DNA from: Oikopleura dioica
Lineage: Eukaryota > Chordata > Appendicularia > Copelata > Oikopleuridae
NCBI GenBank assembly: GCA_907165135.1
Contig: OU015566.1
Coordinates: 5,812,157-5,876,156, forward strand
DNA length: 64,000 nt
Direction of reading: 5' to 3'
Shown: positions 44,336-54,799 of the stretch, piece after piece
How positions within the stretch are numbered: position 1 is the first letter of the stretch
Layout: each line of letters opens with the position of its first letter
The notes under the pieces: generated by a model
What the model saw: the letters and a program-made list of their open reading frames with translations, nothing else
Databases searched by the model: none
Told to the model about the DNA's origin: nothing
Made by a program: the position numbers and the translations under genes

Positions 44336-46476
44336 ATGTCGAAGGAAGCTGCGAGTTGCGCTACGAGAAAACCTAAAGATACTCCTTTTGTATTTATTTG
44401 TGTACCACTTTGGCATGAAAATGAACTTGAGATGGAAACTCTTACGAAGTCACTTATAAGGTGAGTTTGAACTCAATTTTCTTCTTATTTTTCTATTCAA
44501 GGTTGATTAAAAATAAGAAAAATCATCAGAAAAATGACTTCGAGCTTGAAATTCACTTCTTTTTTGATGACTCTTTTGACAAAACCGCATCTGGGAAAGT
44601 AACGAACAAATGGGTCAATCAGTACTTGGAAGTCCTCGAAAGAGTTTTGCCTGAAAATAGCCAGGAAAATATTGGGAATCAAGGAGAACTCGCCGAAACG
44701 CCTTATGGAGGGCGAATTCGGTTGCTTGTTTTTGGAGTCGAGTGGACTATTCATTTGAAAGATTCGGAAAAGATCAAGAAAGGATTACGATGGACACAAG
44801 TTATGTACATGAATTATGTCTGCCACTGGAAGATAAAGCAGGAAAAAGATGCGAGGATCAGGGAGGAAAATTCATTTATTTTGGCGATTGATGGAGATGT
44901 GGATTTTAGACCGGTGGATTTCGACCTTGTTCTTTCAAGAATGCTGGATTCATCGGAAATCGCCGCTTGTTGCAGTCAAATTGAGCCAACAGGAAGCGGT
45001 AAATCCGTCTTTTTAAACTTATTTAACGCTGTCTTTAGGCCCGATGGTTTGGTTTCAGCATTTTGAGTACGGCATTCAACATTACTCTAAATTGTTCTCC
45101 GAGAAATTCCTCGGCTCTGTTTTGTGCACGTCTCATTGTTTTTGCATACTGAGAATGTCAGCATTGAAGCCAGTCCTGAAGGATTACGCCAAGGAGGCAT
45201 CAGATGGAAGAACAAAAATAATGTTTGACCCAGAGTTCGAAGTCTGGCAGAAAATCACTGCCCCTGCAATAGGCCCCTTGCACGTCTCTGGCTTACCCTA
45301 ACCCTAACATGCTTCGGACTTTGGGAGCTTTTCCCCAGATTTCGAACTCTGGTTCGACCAAGGAGACGATAGATATCTTTGCAACCTCATGCTGCTCAAC
45401 GGCGCAAGGATTGAATACGAAGGGAAGAGTCGATGTAAAAACTTTGCGCCCGAAGATTTTGATGCATTTTTTAAACAGCGACGTAGATGGGGACCACAAT
45501 TTGTTCTCAACATGTTTGACTTTAATTCGAAACGAAGAGAAGCAGTAAACAATAATTCTTGGCTGAAGAACTTAATTTACAGCGAAGCTTTTTCTTGGGG
45601 CGTTTCTTCCATCAGCATATCTGCAACGCTTTTAGTTATCTGGAATTGGCTTGAAATCTTTGCTGCGGGTTACATTACAAGATGGACCGCTTTTGCCATC
45701 GTTTTTGCACCTGTTATTGTGTTTTCGATGATCTGTTTGTCAGATTTCGAACCGTTAAAATTGCAGTCAGCGAAATTTCTCTCGACAGTCTACGCCTGCT
45801 CCATGGTTCTACCCTTTGCTTTTCCTGATGTTTGGATTTCAAGGCTTGATTTTGACCCCCTTGCAGTGCTAGTTACTGTGTTAGGAGCTATTTATTTGAT
45901 ATCAACGATAATTTTCTGCGATATGAAATGTACTTTCAGCAGCGTTGTTTATGTTCTGTTTATTCCGATGAATAATATTTTTCTTCAGGTAATTTATGCA
46001 GTACTCGTATTTATCATCGATCATTTGTATTTCTTTCAGATTTTCGCGATAACGAATATGAACAATTTGAGTTGGGGAATTCGATGCGAATCATCCGATT
46101 TGAAGGTTTATTCGATTGACGATAAAGACGACGAAAGTAGAACTGAATATTTATTGAAAAATGGCAGCCAGAAATTTCCGCCATTAGCGAGTGCGAAGGA
46201 GGGAAAATTCTGGGCAAATATGCTCTCACCCGATTCAGGCACTCTCAGGCCTTTGCCAGAATCAAAGAAGAAAGAAATGAATGAAAAAATTGATCAAGAT
46301 CTACGAAAAGTCAGGTTATTTATCCGTAACGCTATCTCTAACCCAAAACCTAACCCTAAATACGTCAAAATAAATATTTTCCAAGGAACAAAGCTGCAGC
46401 TGCTACTGCTCTTGCCAATTTGCTTTTGACTCTTTTCGCCATCATGATAAAAATATATGGACCCCAAAAATTCTAA
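44336..46476 (+). CDS. Chitin synthase (GT2) with a MITE in an exon
   Basis: Exons: 44336-44460, 44502-44998, 45039 to about 45230, about 45352-45988, 46040-46314 and 46386-46476. Chitin synthase polymerises GlcNAc from UDP-GlcNAc at the plasma membrane. Motifs seen in order: FVFICVPLWHENELEME, HFFFDDSF, TPYGGR, LRWTQVMYMNY, the metal site LAIDGDVDFRP, CSQIEPTGSGPMVWFQHFEY, QGDDRYLC (family QGEDRWLC, Glu changed to Asp), FFKQRRRWGPQF (acceptor-binding QRRRW intact) and several membrane segments from about 45590 on, ending at LSWGIR (family SWGTR). Compared with animal enzymes the N-terminal membrane region is absent; the frame starts almost at the catalytic domain. A 121-bp MITE (45231-45351) splits IMFD from QGDD. 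Confidence 0.85.
45231..45351. mobile_element. 121-bp MITE inside chitin synthase coding exon
   Basis: Terminal inverted repeats CAGAGTTCGAAGTCTGG and CCAGATTTCGAACTCTG. It is flanked by GTTTGACC (45223-45230) and GTTCGACC (45352-45359), an 8-bp duplication with one mismatch. Ends of the form CAGAG plus 8-bp duplication fit hAT elements. Inside are two telomere hexamers (CTTACCCTAACCCTAAC). Retained, it adds a TAA stop; removing element plus one duplication (129 nt) restores the family sequence IMFDQGDDRYLC. Confidence 0.88.
46315..46385 (+). repeat. Telomere-like hexamers in last chitin synthase intron
   Basis: The 71-nt intron contains CTCTAACCCAAAACCTAACCCTAAA, a degenerate CCCTAA run. 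Confidence 0.65.
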
Positions 46477-46580
46477 ATTTCAAACCTGCTGAAGAATGGC
46501 AATCATTTTGAATATACTGATCTATTCTTCCTTAAAATACAAGCTAAGCATTAAATTATTACAAAAGAAATTTCGGCATT

Positions 46581-48211
46581 TCAAAGAAGATCCGTTGCAT
46601 TCGATCTAAGAGTCCATCGGAAACGCTCGTCGTTGGCATCGAAGCGAAGAATCTCAATCTCGTTAACATAGTAACAGACACCGGTTCCAGGTGGACATTC
46701 TATTTCTTGAGCTCTCCAAGCTTGAATAACTATTAAAAAAAAGCTCCAAGTTTGAGCTCACCGAGGTTTAGGTCAAGAGTATCTTTGATCGTCCAAAAGC
46801 AATCATCCATCTGAAAATTCATATAATAAATTTTATATAAATAATTATTGAAAGTTGAATCTTACCTCGCAATTTTCTGTGAGGAGCCATGTTTGAAGAA
46901 ATCCGGATTTACCTTTTTCTTGGTGAAAAACGAGTCCACCTTCAGAAGACTTGTCTTTTCAGGGTTCTGTAGTCTGGTTCTTTTTTCCCGGCTTCGAATA
47001 TCAGATTTACAGACCCTTCCTTTAGGAAAGCTAGCTCTGCAGTTGCCTGTGTTACCGCAGCCATGAGTGTTGATAAAGTATTCATTTTTTCTAAAACTCG
47101 GGACGATATCGAAATGATGGATTTTGATTTCAGGTGAAGTGGCCATCGTCGAACCATGAATCGGACCACAACTCATCGTGTACTAATATTTGTTATTCAA
47201 AGTTTATCGAGGAAATCATACATTAAAATCATCATTGTTGACGAAGCCAACGAGTGAGTTTCCAAAGCACTTGGGTTGTCCGTCTTTCATTTCAAGGCAA
47301 ACTCCGTCGCACTCAAGATCGAAGCACTTATTTGTTGTTTCCGTTATTTCTTCACAAGTATTTCCAGAAGCGCCCAGAGGACAATCACAAATGAAAGAGT
47401 CGTCACCAGTAATTTCGCAGGCCCCTCCATTTTGACAAGGAAAATCCATGCAAGGATGAATTTCGCACCTTTTTCCGGAGTAAAATTCGGGACAATCGCA
47501 CTTGAAATCATCGCCGTCCATTGAGCAGACTCCATCGTTGAAGCAAGCTGGTGGTTTGCTTGCATCATTGCTGTTTTGCTCGCAGGGGTTAATTTCGCAT
47601 CGCCGGCCGGAGAACATGTCAGAAGGACACTTGCATAGATGCTTTTCTCCGAACAACATGCACTCTCCATATTTACAAGGCTCATAGGAACACTGAGTTA
47701 TCACGCACGATTCTCCGTGTGCCCAATCTTTGCAAGAGCAAACATAAGTGTTTCCAGTAATTGTACAGATCGCATCATCCTCACACGGATCCCCGGAGCA
47801 AGGAGTAGTTTCGCATCGCTCTCCAGAGAAGCCATCTAAGCACGAGCACACAAAACTACCATTGAAAAAGGAACACGCTCCGCCGTACTCGCAGGGATTG
47901 TTTGGACAAGGACCGATCTCGCAAAAATCACCAGAAAAACCATCCAGACAAGCGCAAAAAATTGAGTCGTTGGTTTCTTCACAAATTCCCCCATTCTGAC
48001 AAGAATGGGCTTCGCAGGTAATGACTGTGCTTGTCGTTGTAGTTGTGGTCGTTGTTATTGTTGTGGACTTCGTGGTTGAGGCACTTGTTGTTTTTGCATC
48101 CTGATTTTTTCTGAGAAAAATCGGAGTTATAATTGTTGCGACCAGAGCTCCGAAGACAAGAATTCCGACTACACATGTCACCTTAAATTTAATTTCAAAC
48201 TCGACCACCAT
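46581..48211 (-). CDS. Type II membrane protein with multiple EGF repeats
   Basis: Exons: 47222-48211, 47011-47182, 46866-46954, 46762-46810 and 46581-46729. A membrane anchor near the N terminus (CVVGILVFGALVATIITPIF) is followed by a short Thr linker. About seven EGF-like domains then follow in tandem (for example CQNGGICEETNDSIFCACLD, CEYGGACSFFNGSFVCSCLD, CFNDGVCSMDGDDFKCDCPE). The C-terminal about 140 residues form a separate domain with SCGPIHGS, HGCGNTGNC, LVFHQEKGKSGFLQTWLL, ECPPGTGVCYYVNEIEILRF and FRWTLRSNATDLL-stop. Splice phases agree when the third join uses donor GTAAATC and acceptor GAAAAG. Likely a cell-surface adhesion or signalling protein. The terminal domain is not recognised. 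Confidence 0.78.
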
Positions 48212-48706
48212 TTATTATCTCTTACTATTAGACGACTTGGCATTTTTTTTCACCGAAAAATTGTTCGATTAAAACTGTGATATATCGCAAGAACTGGGCC
48301 ACCAAATAGTGTGCACGGAGTTTTATTATTCTTTTTGGCCGGATGCTACTTATCGTATCCGAAAACAGGCGACTTCGCCGCAATAGAGTGCCTTTATCGA
48401 AAATTTCAGGCAAATTTTTGTCGAGAGCGGCAAATCAACAAACGAAATATTGAGAAAGGCATTGGAGACGGTTTCCAAGATTGAAAAGATTGTGGAGTGC
48501 ACCAAGTGAACTTTTAATGAAGTTGAGTAGATTTTTATTGATTCAGAACACTAAATATTTCTTAATAAATAAACTTGAATGATCATAAGAAAGCTTTTTT
48601 CATTTAGCATCTGCTTGAATTCGCAACAGTTTTTTATGATTGATTCAACACAGAAAAAATGGTATTCAAAGCAGGACCCCTATAATATTCTTCTGAGAGA
48701 CGAAAA
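48212..48706. promoter_or_regulatory. Upstream region shared by the two tandem secreted genes
   Basis: The about 135 nt before the gene at 48707 (AACTTGAATGATCATAAGAA, CATCTGCTTGAATTCGCAAC, AAAGCAGG.CCCCTAT) recur almost unchanged before the gene at 50509. The shared block therefore holds both the previous 3' end and the promoter/leader and was duplicated with the gene. No TATA box could be assigned with confidence. Confidence 0.55.
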
Positions 48707-50283
48707 ATGATTGTACTTCAGGTTTTACTGATTTTTCAGGGTATTCTTAAAGTTGATTCCAGTAAAGATGCGGATGAGCCTTGCCCGTAAGTAGTTTCTT
48801 CTGATTATTCATGTTTCTTGAGCTTTTCCAGCGACGCCGACATACAAGTGGAGTGCATCGGACTGTGCAGAGCTGAATACAATCGCTGCCGTCTTCTTTG
48901 CGAAACGGAATACTGTCAGTCGATTTGCGACCGAGAATATCAAAGTAAGGCTATTCAGAAATACAATCTCAAGAAAGTTTTAGACTGCCGTGACTATTGT
49001 CCGTGTGGAGAGAAGTGCAAAGAGGGATGTGTCAACTGCGAGCATCCAATGTGTCCGGTACACTTTTTTCTTTATTTAAACTTTTGGGCCTTGAGTCCAG
49101 GGTTTATCTTTCTTAGGAGATTCCGTGTGACGATCCCTGCGAGGGCAGAGAAAACTGCGAGACTTTCATCGATGACTGCGCAATCAATCCATCTAGAGAA
49201 AACCTCATCACCACTGTCATTGCTTCAGTCAATCACGTCACATCCGTTGATGTCCTCTGCACTCATGTCGAATCGAGCACCGGTATGAACTTTGTTCACA
49301 TGACCAACATGGCTATGAGCGGAAACGCTGGGCAGCGATTCTTCGCGCTTTATCGCCAACCAGACTGTCAGTCGATTTCGCTTAGTTTCGCCTATCCAGA
49401 AATATGCAAGTTCTTTTCGCAAGCTGATGATTTTGAATGCGTGCCTGGCGAGTGGAACACTTTTAAACTCGAGCAGCGACAAGACGAAAACGACCCAGCC
49501 CTTACCAACATCGTCGTCAGCATCGACGATACTATTGTCGCTGAACGAGTCGCTGCTACCCATCGAGTCTTGAAAGGAGATGAACTAAATGTCTACGCTT
49601 CGAATAAATGGAACGACGCTGCTGTAGACTACTCAATTCGAAATTTCTTTTACCAAACCTTTGACGAGATTAATTACGAACCATGTGTCGCTGTTGACCC
49701 ATGTGAAGGCAAAAACGACTGTACGACTTTTGTCGACTCTTGCGAGATGCAACCAAGCTATAAAAACCAATGCGGTAGAGTGACTGCTGAGATCAACATC
49801 GTCGTCAGCGCCGAAGTCAAGTGCTCACACGACATGGAACTCGGCGACTGGACAAACATCCTCCAGTTGACGTCCTCGAATCTCCAAGGGAACCCCGGAC
49901 AGCGATTTTTCATGCTTCTCCGGCACAAAGACAATCAACAGCTTCAACTCTCAGTCGATGATCCTTCCAACGACAAATTGTGGTCTGGAAGTGGGTATTT
50001 CGATTGTGTTCCTGGAGAGTGGCAGACATGGCGGTACGAGCGAACGCAGAATTCAGAAAACCCAATTATGACTGATCTCTCAGTTTCTCTCGATGGCGTC
50101 ACTGTTTTCTCGAACTCTGTTCGAACTGATAATGTCTATGCAAATGACGACCTCGATGTCTACTTGTCCAACAGATGGCACATTGCTGGATCAGCATACG
50201 CCGTCCGAAACTTCTATTATCAGACTTCTCCTAAGATTCACACTGTAACTGATCAAGATCAAAATCAACAAACCAAAATCTAG
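48707..50283 (+). CDS. Secreted Cys-rich protein with two lectin-like repeats (copy 1)
   Basis: Exons 48707-48786, 48832-48954, 48984-49057 and 49117-50283. Signal peptide MIVLQVLLIFQGILKVDS is followed by the same Cys-rich module as kelch C: CIGLCRAEYNRCRLLCETEY, then CQSICDREYQNCRDYCPCGE, then CKEGCVNCEHPMCP. Two beta-rich repeats of about 140 residues follow. Each starts with DPCEG..(D/E)NC..F and contains GNAGQRFFALYR or GNPGQRFFMLLR, FECVPGEWNTFKLEQRQD or FDCVPGEWQTWRYERTQN, and a closing Y(S/A)(I/V)RNF(F/Y)YQT. The pattern suggests a concanavalin-type beta-sandwich, but I do not recognise the family. Ends QQTKI-stop. Sugar or matrix binding is a guess. Confidence 0.85.
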
Positions 50284-50508
50284 ACAGTTACAGACATTGA
50301 CCGGATCCTGAAGGTCCCCACATGCACTTACCGATGTAGTTCATGTAATTTCTATCAGTTCAGAACAGTAAATAAACTTGAATGATCATAAGAACACTTT
50401 TTTATATAGCATCTGCTTGAATTCGCAACAGTTTGTTAAATGTTTATTCGACACAGAAAAAACGCTTTTCAAAGCAGGGCCCCTATCACATTCTTCTGAG
50501 AGACAAAA

Positions 50509-52095
50509 ATGGTTATTTTTCAGGTTTTACTGATTTTTCAGGGTATTCTTAAAATCGATTCAAGTAAAGATGCCGATGAGCCTTGCCCGTAAGTTTTTTT
50601 TTATTTTCTATCTTTCTTGAGCTATTCCAGCGACGCCGAAATACAAGTGGAATGTGTCGGACTGTGCAGAGTCGAATACAATCGCTGTCGTCTTTTGTGC
50701 GAGACAGAATATTGCCAGTCGATTTGCGACCGAGAATATCAAAGTAAGGCCATTCACAAATGAAATCTCAAGGAATTTTAAGACTGCCGCGACTATTGTC
50801 CCTGTGGAGAGAAGTGCAAAGAGGGATGTGTCAACTGCGAACATCCAATGTGTCCGGTAAACTTTTTTCTAGTTTTTAGCTCGTTTTCCTTGAGTCGAGG
50901 CTATGGCTCAGCGTAAGAGTTGAAAAAAAAAAGATTAATTCATGTCAGTTATATTCGTCCTAGGAGATACCTTGTGACGATCCATGCGATGGCAAGCAAT
51001 ATTGCGAAACTTTCATCGATGACTGCGCTATCAACCCGTCCAGAGAAAACCTTATCACCACTGTCACCGCTTCTGTCAACCATGTGATGTCGATTGATGT
51101 CCTTTGCACACATGTTGAATCCAGCACGTGGATGAACTTTGTGCAGGTTACGAACATGGCTTTGGACGGAAACGCTGGACAGCGATTCTTCGCGCTCTAT
51201 CGCCGACCAGACTCTCAATCGATCTCACTCAGCTTTGCCGATCCAGAAAGGTGCAAGTTCTTTTCACAATCTGATGATTTCGAATGCGTACCTGGCGAAT
51301 GGAACACTTTCAAACTTGAGCAGCGACAAGACGAAAACGACCCAACCCTTACCAACATCGTCGTCAGCATCGATGATGACATCGTCGCTGAACGAGTTGT
51401 TGCGACCCATCGAGTATTGAAAGGAGACGAATTGAATGTTTTCGCTTCGAATAGTTGGAACGACGCTGCGAAAGACTACTCAATTCGGAATTTCTTCTAC
51501 CAAACCTTTGACGAAATCGAATACGAACAATGCGTCGCTGTTGATCCCTGTGATGGCAAGACTGACTGTATCACCTTTGTCGGCTCCTGCGAGATGAATC
51601 CTAGCTTCAACAACAAATGCGGAACAGTCACTGCTGAAATCAACAGCGTCGTCAGCGCCGAAGTCAAGTGCTCTCACGACATGGACATAGACAATCAAAA
51701 CTACACAAACATTCTCCAGATGACCTCGGACAATAAAGACGGAAATCCCGGACAGCGATTCTTCATGCTTAACCGTCACAAAAAGAACCATCAGCTGGAG
51801 TTGTGCGTCGATGATCCTTCAACGGACAAGTGGAGGGCGAGGAGCGGCTTCTTCGATTGCGTTCCTGGCGTGTGGCAGACCTGGCGATTTGAGCGAAGAC
51901 AAAATTCAAACGACCCAAATTTGACTGATCTATCCATGTTTCTCGATGACGTTAAAATTTTTTTCGAACACTGTTCCCACCGATGATGTCTATGCCGATG
52001 AGGACCTCGATGTCTACTTGTCTAATAAATGGAATATTGCTGGATCAGCCTATGCCGTCAAAAATTTCTACTATCAAACCTTTCCAAAGATCTGA
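50509..52095 (+). CDS. Tandem copy 2 of the Cys-rich/lectin-like protein, with frameshift
   Basis: Exons 50509-50588, 50631-50743, 50783-50856 and 50964-52095, matching copy 1 in structure and most of the sequence. The reading frame breaks near 51958-51964, in a run of seven T. The frame there gives KIFFEHCSHR-stop at 51986. With six T the product would continue into the same closing motif as copy 1 (YAVKNFYYQTF) and stop at 52095. The extra T removes about the last 40 residues of the second repeat. It may be a true lesion, a polymorphism or a base-calling error in a homopolymer. Everything else, including promoter and splice sites, is intact. Confidence 0.78.
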
Positions 52096-52557
52096 ACAGA
52101 AGTCAATAAAAACAAAGAATTATTGCTATATTTTTGCCATTTTAGATGGTCCATTTAGATTTCGAGTTACCAATTCTTTTGAAGCAATCGGAGCTTAAGG
52201 GAACGGTCTCGCTTCAAAGAAAGTCGGAGAAAGTTTGATAAAAATTGATTAAAATCGCGGCAAGAATTTTTCTAGTTAAATTATGTGTAATGATGCAAGG
52301 CTTTAAGGTAAGTGATAAAAAATTTAATTTAGTCGTGGACCCGTGTCCAATTTGACAAATGTTTCAGTCCGTCATTGAACGTATTGAGATACAGCGGTTT
52401 TTAAAGTCATCAAGGGGATTTCTTTTTGAAATTATTAGTTTCTTGAAGAATTTAATTCTTATTTTTACGATTTCATAACCCTAAATTCATTATATTTTAT
52501 AAACATGTTTTTTAGCAAGTTTAAATTGCTAGTTACGAATTTGAAAACTAAACCTTA

Positions 52558-52783
52558 AAAACGTGCGTAACAAGTAAATCGCCTAGTAAACCGCGATGTT
52601 TCAACTAACCAAAAGCCAATAAAAAAATGATGAAACTTAATCGTGAATTGCACTTCCAGTTTTTTCGAGACACAAAAATTCAAAAAGGGAGAAATCTAGC
52701 GATTATGTGGTCGAATTCCACCAAAGAATTAGTGGTCGAGATTCTATTCCTGTTCTTTATGGAAAATGATTTGTAAGATTTTA
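52558..52783 (+). repeat. 225-bp repeat, copy 1 (direct repeat with 62986-63211)
   Basis: Closely related to 62986-63211. Shared stretches include CACAAGTAAATC-type sequence, GTGAATTGCACTTCCAGTT, GCGATTATGTGGTC and AAAGAATTAGTGGT.GAGATTC. Non-coding. Confidence 0.75.
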
Positions 52784-52794
52784 TCGCAAACAAG

Positions 52795-52945
52795 GTCGAT
52801 TGATTCCACTAAGGATGTGGATGAGCCTTGCTTGTAAGTTTCTTATGAAACATCTAATGTGTCCGATACCTTATTTTTTATTTTAGCTCTTTCACGTCGA
52901 GTTTATCGGCAATAAAAGCTATTAGTTTATTCTCAAGGAATAATG
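52795..52945 (+). pseudogene. Remnant of a third Cys-rich gene copy
   Basis: The stretch GATTCCACTAAGGATGTGGA with TGAGCCTTGCTTGTAAG corresponds to the end of exon 1 of the two upstream copies. GAAACATCTAATGTGTCCGATACC corresponds to the end of exon 3. The intervening Cys-rich exons and all following exons are missing. Confidence 0.6.
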
Positions 52946-53179
52946 AAGGCCCTGTTTTACTCTCTAAAACATCAAGAACTAAAACGTTGCACTGTTTGCA
53001 AGCTACGGGGAATAAAAAGTTAGGATAGCTGCGATATTTTTCAATTAATCACTTTGCGGTTATCCCGTCCAAGCAGCGTGGACCATGAAGTATCGGATCC
53101 GCATAAACTAAGGTCAAGTAAAGGAACAAAAAAGCCGGTAAAACTTGAATGCCGACTATTTTTGTTGAACATAGGATTT

Positions 53180-54600
53180 CTTAACCTTACCCCGCCAGGG
53201 TACACTACCTGAGGCACAGGGGTCGAAAACGGAAAATGGTCGATTACAATACTATTTGGTATTCCAATACCAATTTCGGTATTCCAATACCAAAGTCGGC
53301 AAAAATGCCAATTTTTCAAACTTTAAAATCGGTTGTGCGCTCCGCGCCTGTATTAAACGATAGTTAACTTCTCAAAACACGGGCGCGCTACTATACCCTC
53401 AAAACACGTGGTCCAATAATTGGACCACAATGCATTATTCAGCCCCGCGCGGCGCGCCAAATTCATAATGTGAAAAATAGCGCCCAGAACTTTTGGCTCT
53501 AATTGACGTTTCCGTTGAGTTAAAACTCATAAATGTATTGTTAGAGAGCTTGAACCCTCTTCTATAAAAATATACTATTGTCAATTGAAAAATCCGTTCC
53601 GATTTTCAACCAGAGAGCGATAGAGAAATGTGGCGCGAAACGCCACCACTTTTGAGTTTTCATTCGAAACTTCACACAGTGGTTCGTTTACGTCCTATCA
53701 GCTCACATTACAAAATTCAGGTCAAACAGATTACTACAACGGGAATTACAGGGGGTCAAAGTCGCCGTGGTCCAATGATTGGACCACGTGTATTGAGAAG
53801 TTAAGGAAGGGGTCGACGAGAAAATTATTTTCACTTTTTCAAAATTCTGATTATATTTTTGGATTCCTTAATAAAAAAGGAACATTTTTGGTGTCCAGCT
53901 TTTTGGGCATTGACTTACTTTTGTTTACAAAATTTTCGATTTTGTGTCTGGAATTCAAGATTTTACAAAATTTTAAAGTTGGTTATTTCACCCAAAAAAA
54001 ATCTTAATCTGATTTTTATTAGCTAGATATTGTTTTTAAATGGTTTTCTTATCATTGTCAGTAGAAAATTCCGAGTCTCGGCGCTTTTGGTAAAATTCTC
54101 CGTGAAAAATGAGCAAAAATGACAATTTTTAGGAAAATCGCATATTTTTAGTGAACAGAAAAAATTTTTTTAATAAAAGCAGCCCGTTTTATATTGTCGT
54201 CGCTGTATTTTAAAGGGTTTCAATTAACTATTTATTTAATTTGACGATGAAAAAAAATCCCGTTTTCGAGATTTTTTGGTTACGAGTAACCCCCACTTTG
54301 ACCCAATTTTTTGAAAATTTTTTCGAAAAATTTTTTTTTCTAGTTTTCGCCGCTGTATTTTTCAAACACTTTTCTTTCCACCTGAAAAGCCAGAATTTGC
54401 CTATCTAAGCAGGTTTTTCCGGATTTTTGGTTACAGAATTTCCCGATTCTCGTCGACCTCCCCCTTAAGGAGTGTTTTTGATAATTTTCGGGCGAAAAAT
54501 AAAAATTGTGTAAAAAATTTGGTTTTGGAATACCAAATTTTGGTATTGGAATACCAAAAAAGCTTTGGTATTGTTACCGACCGTTCCCGTCGGTAATTAA
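53180..54600. repeat. Composite inverted-repeat region
   Basis: Paired GGTATTCCAATACC palindromes occur at 53258-53293 and again, inverted, at 54524-54576. Inside lie a second nested inverted repeat built on TGGTCCAATAATTGGACCA (53409-53430; 53768-53789) and TTAACTTCTCAA against TTGAGAAGTTAA. The region probably consists of nested non-autonomous transposons. No gene is supported in it. Confidence 0.55.
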
Positions 54601-54799
54601 ACACCGAGTTTCTTGACCCATGAAGTCGGACACTTGCAATACTTGTAATTGTTTTTTACATGATTTATATCTAATTTTGTCCTTTCTTGACCGTTAGGAC
54701 CATCTGGACTATTGTCAATTGTTTCGATCTTACCTCTTTTGAAAATCACTTTCCTTACCTTCATGCCAACATAAATGATTTTCAACTGCGGGAGCCTTT

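Noticed and set aside
53630-54007. 125-codon plus-strand open frame starting with GTG
   Set aside because: It lies inside the nested inverted-repeat region, has no ATG start and no domain pattern; the second half is low-complexity A/T.
54597-54785. Minus-strand frame ending CPTSWVKKLGV
   Set aside because: Looks somewhat gene-like, but has no identifiable domain and no supported splice partner; left out for lack of evidence.
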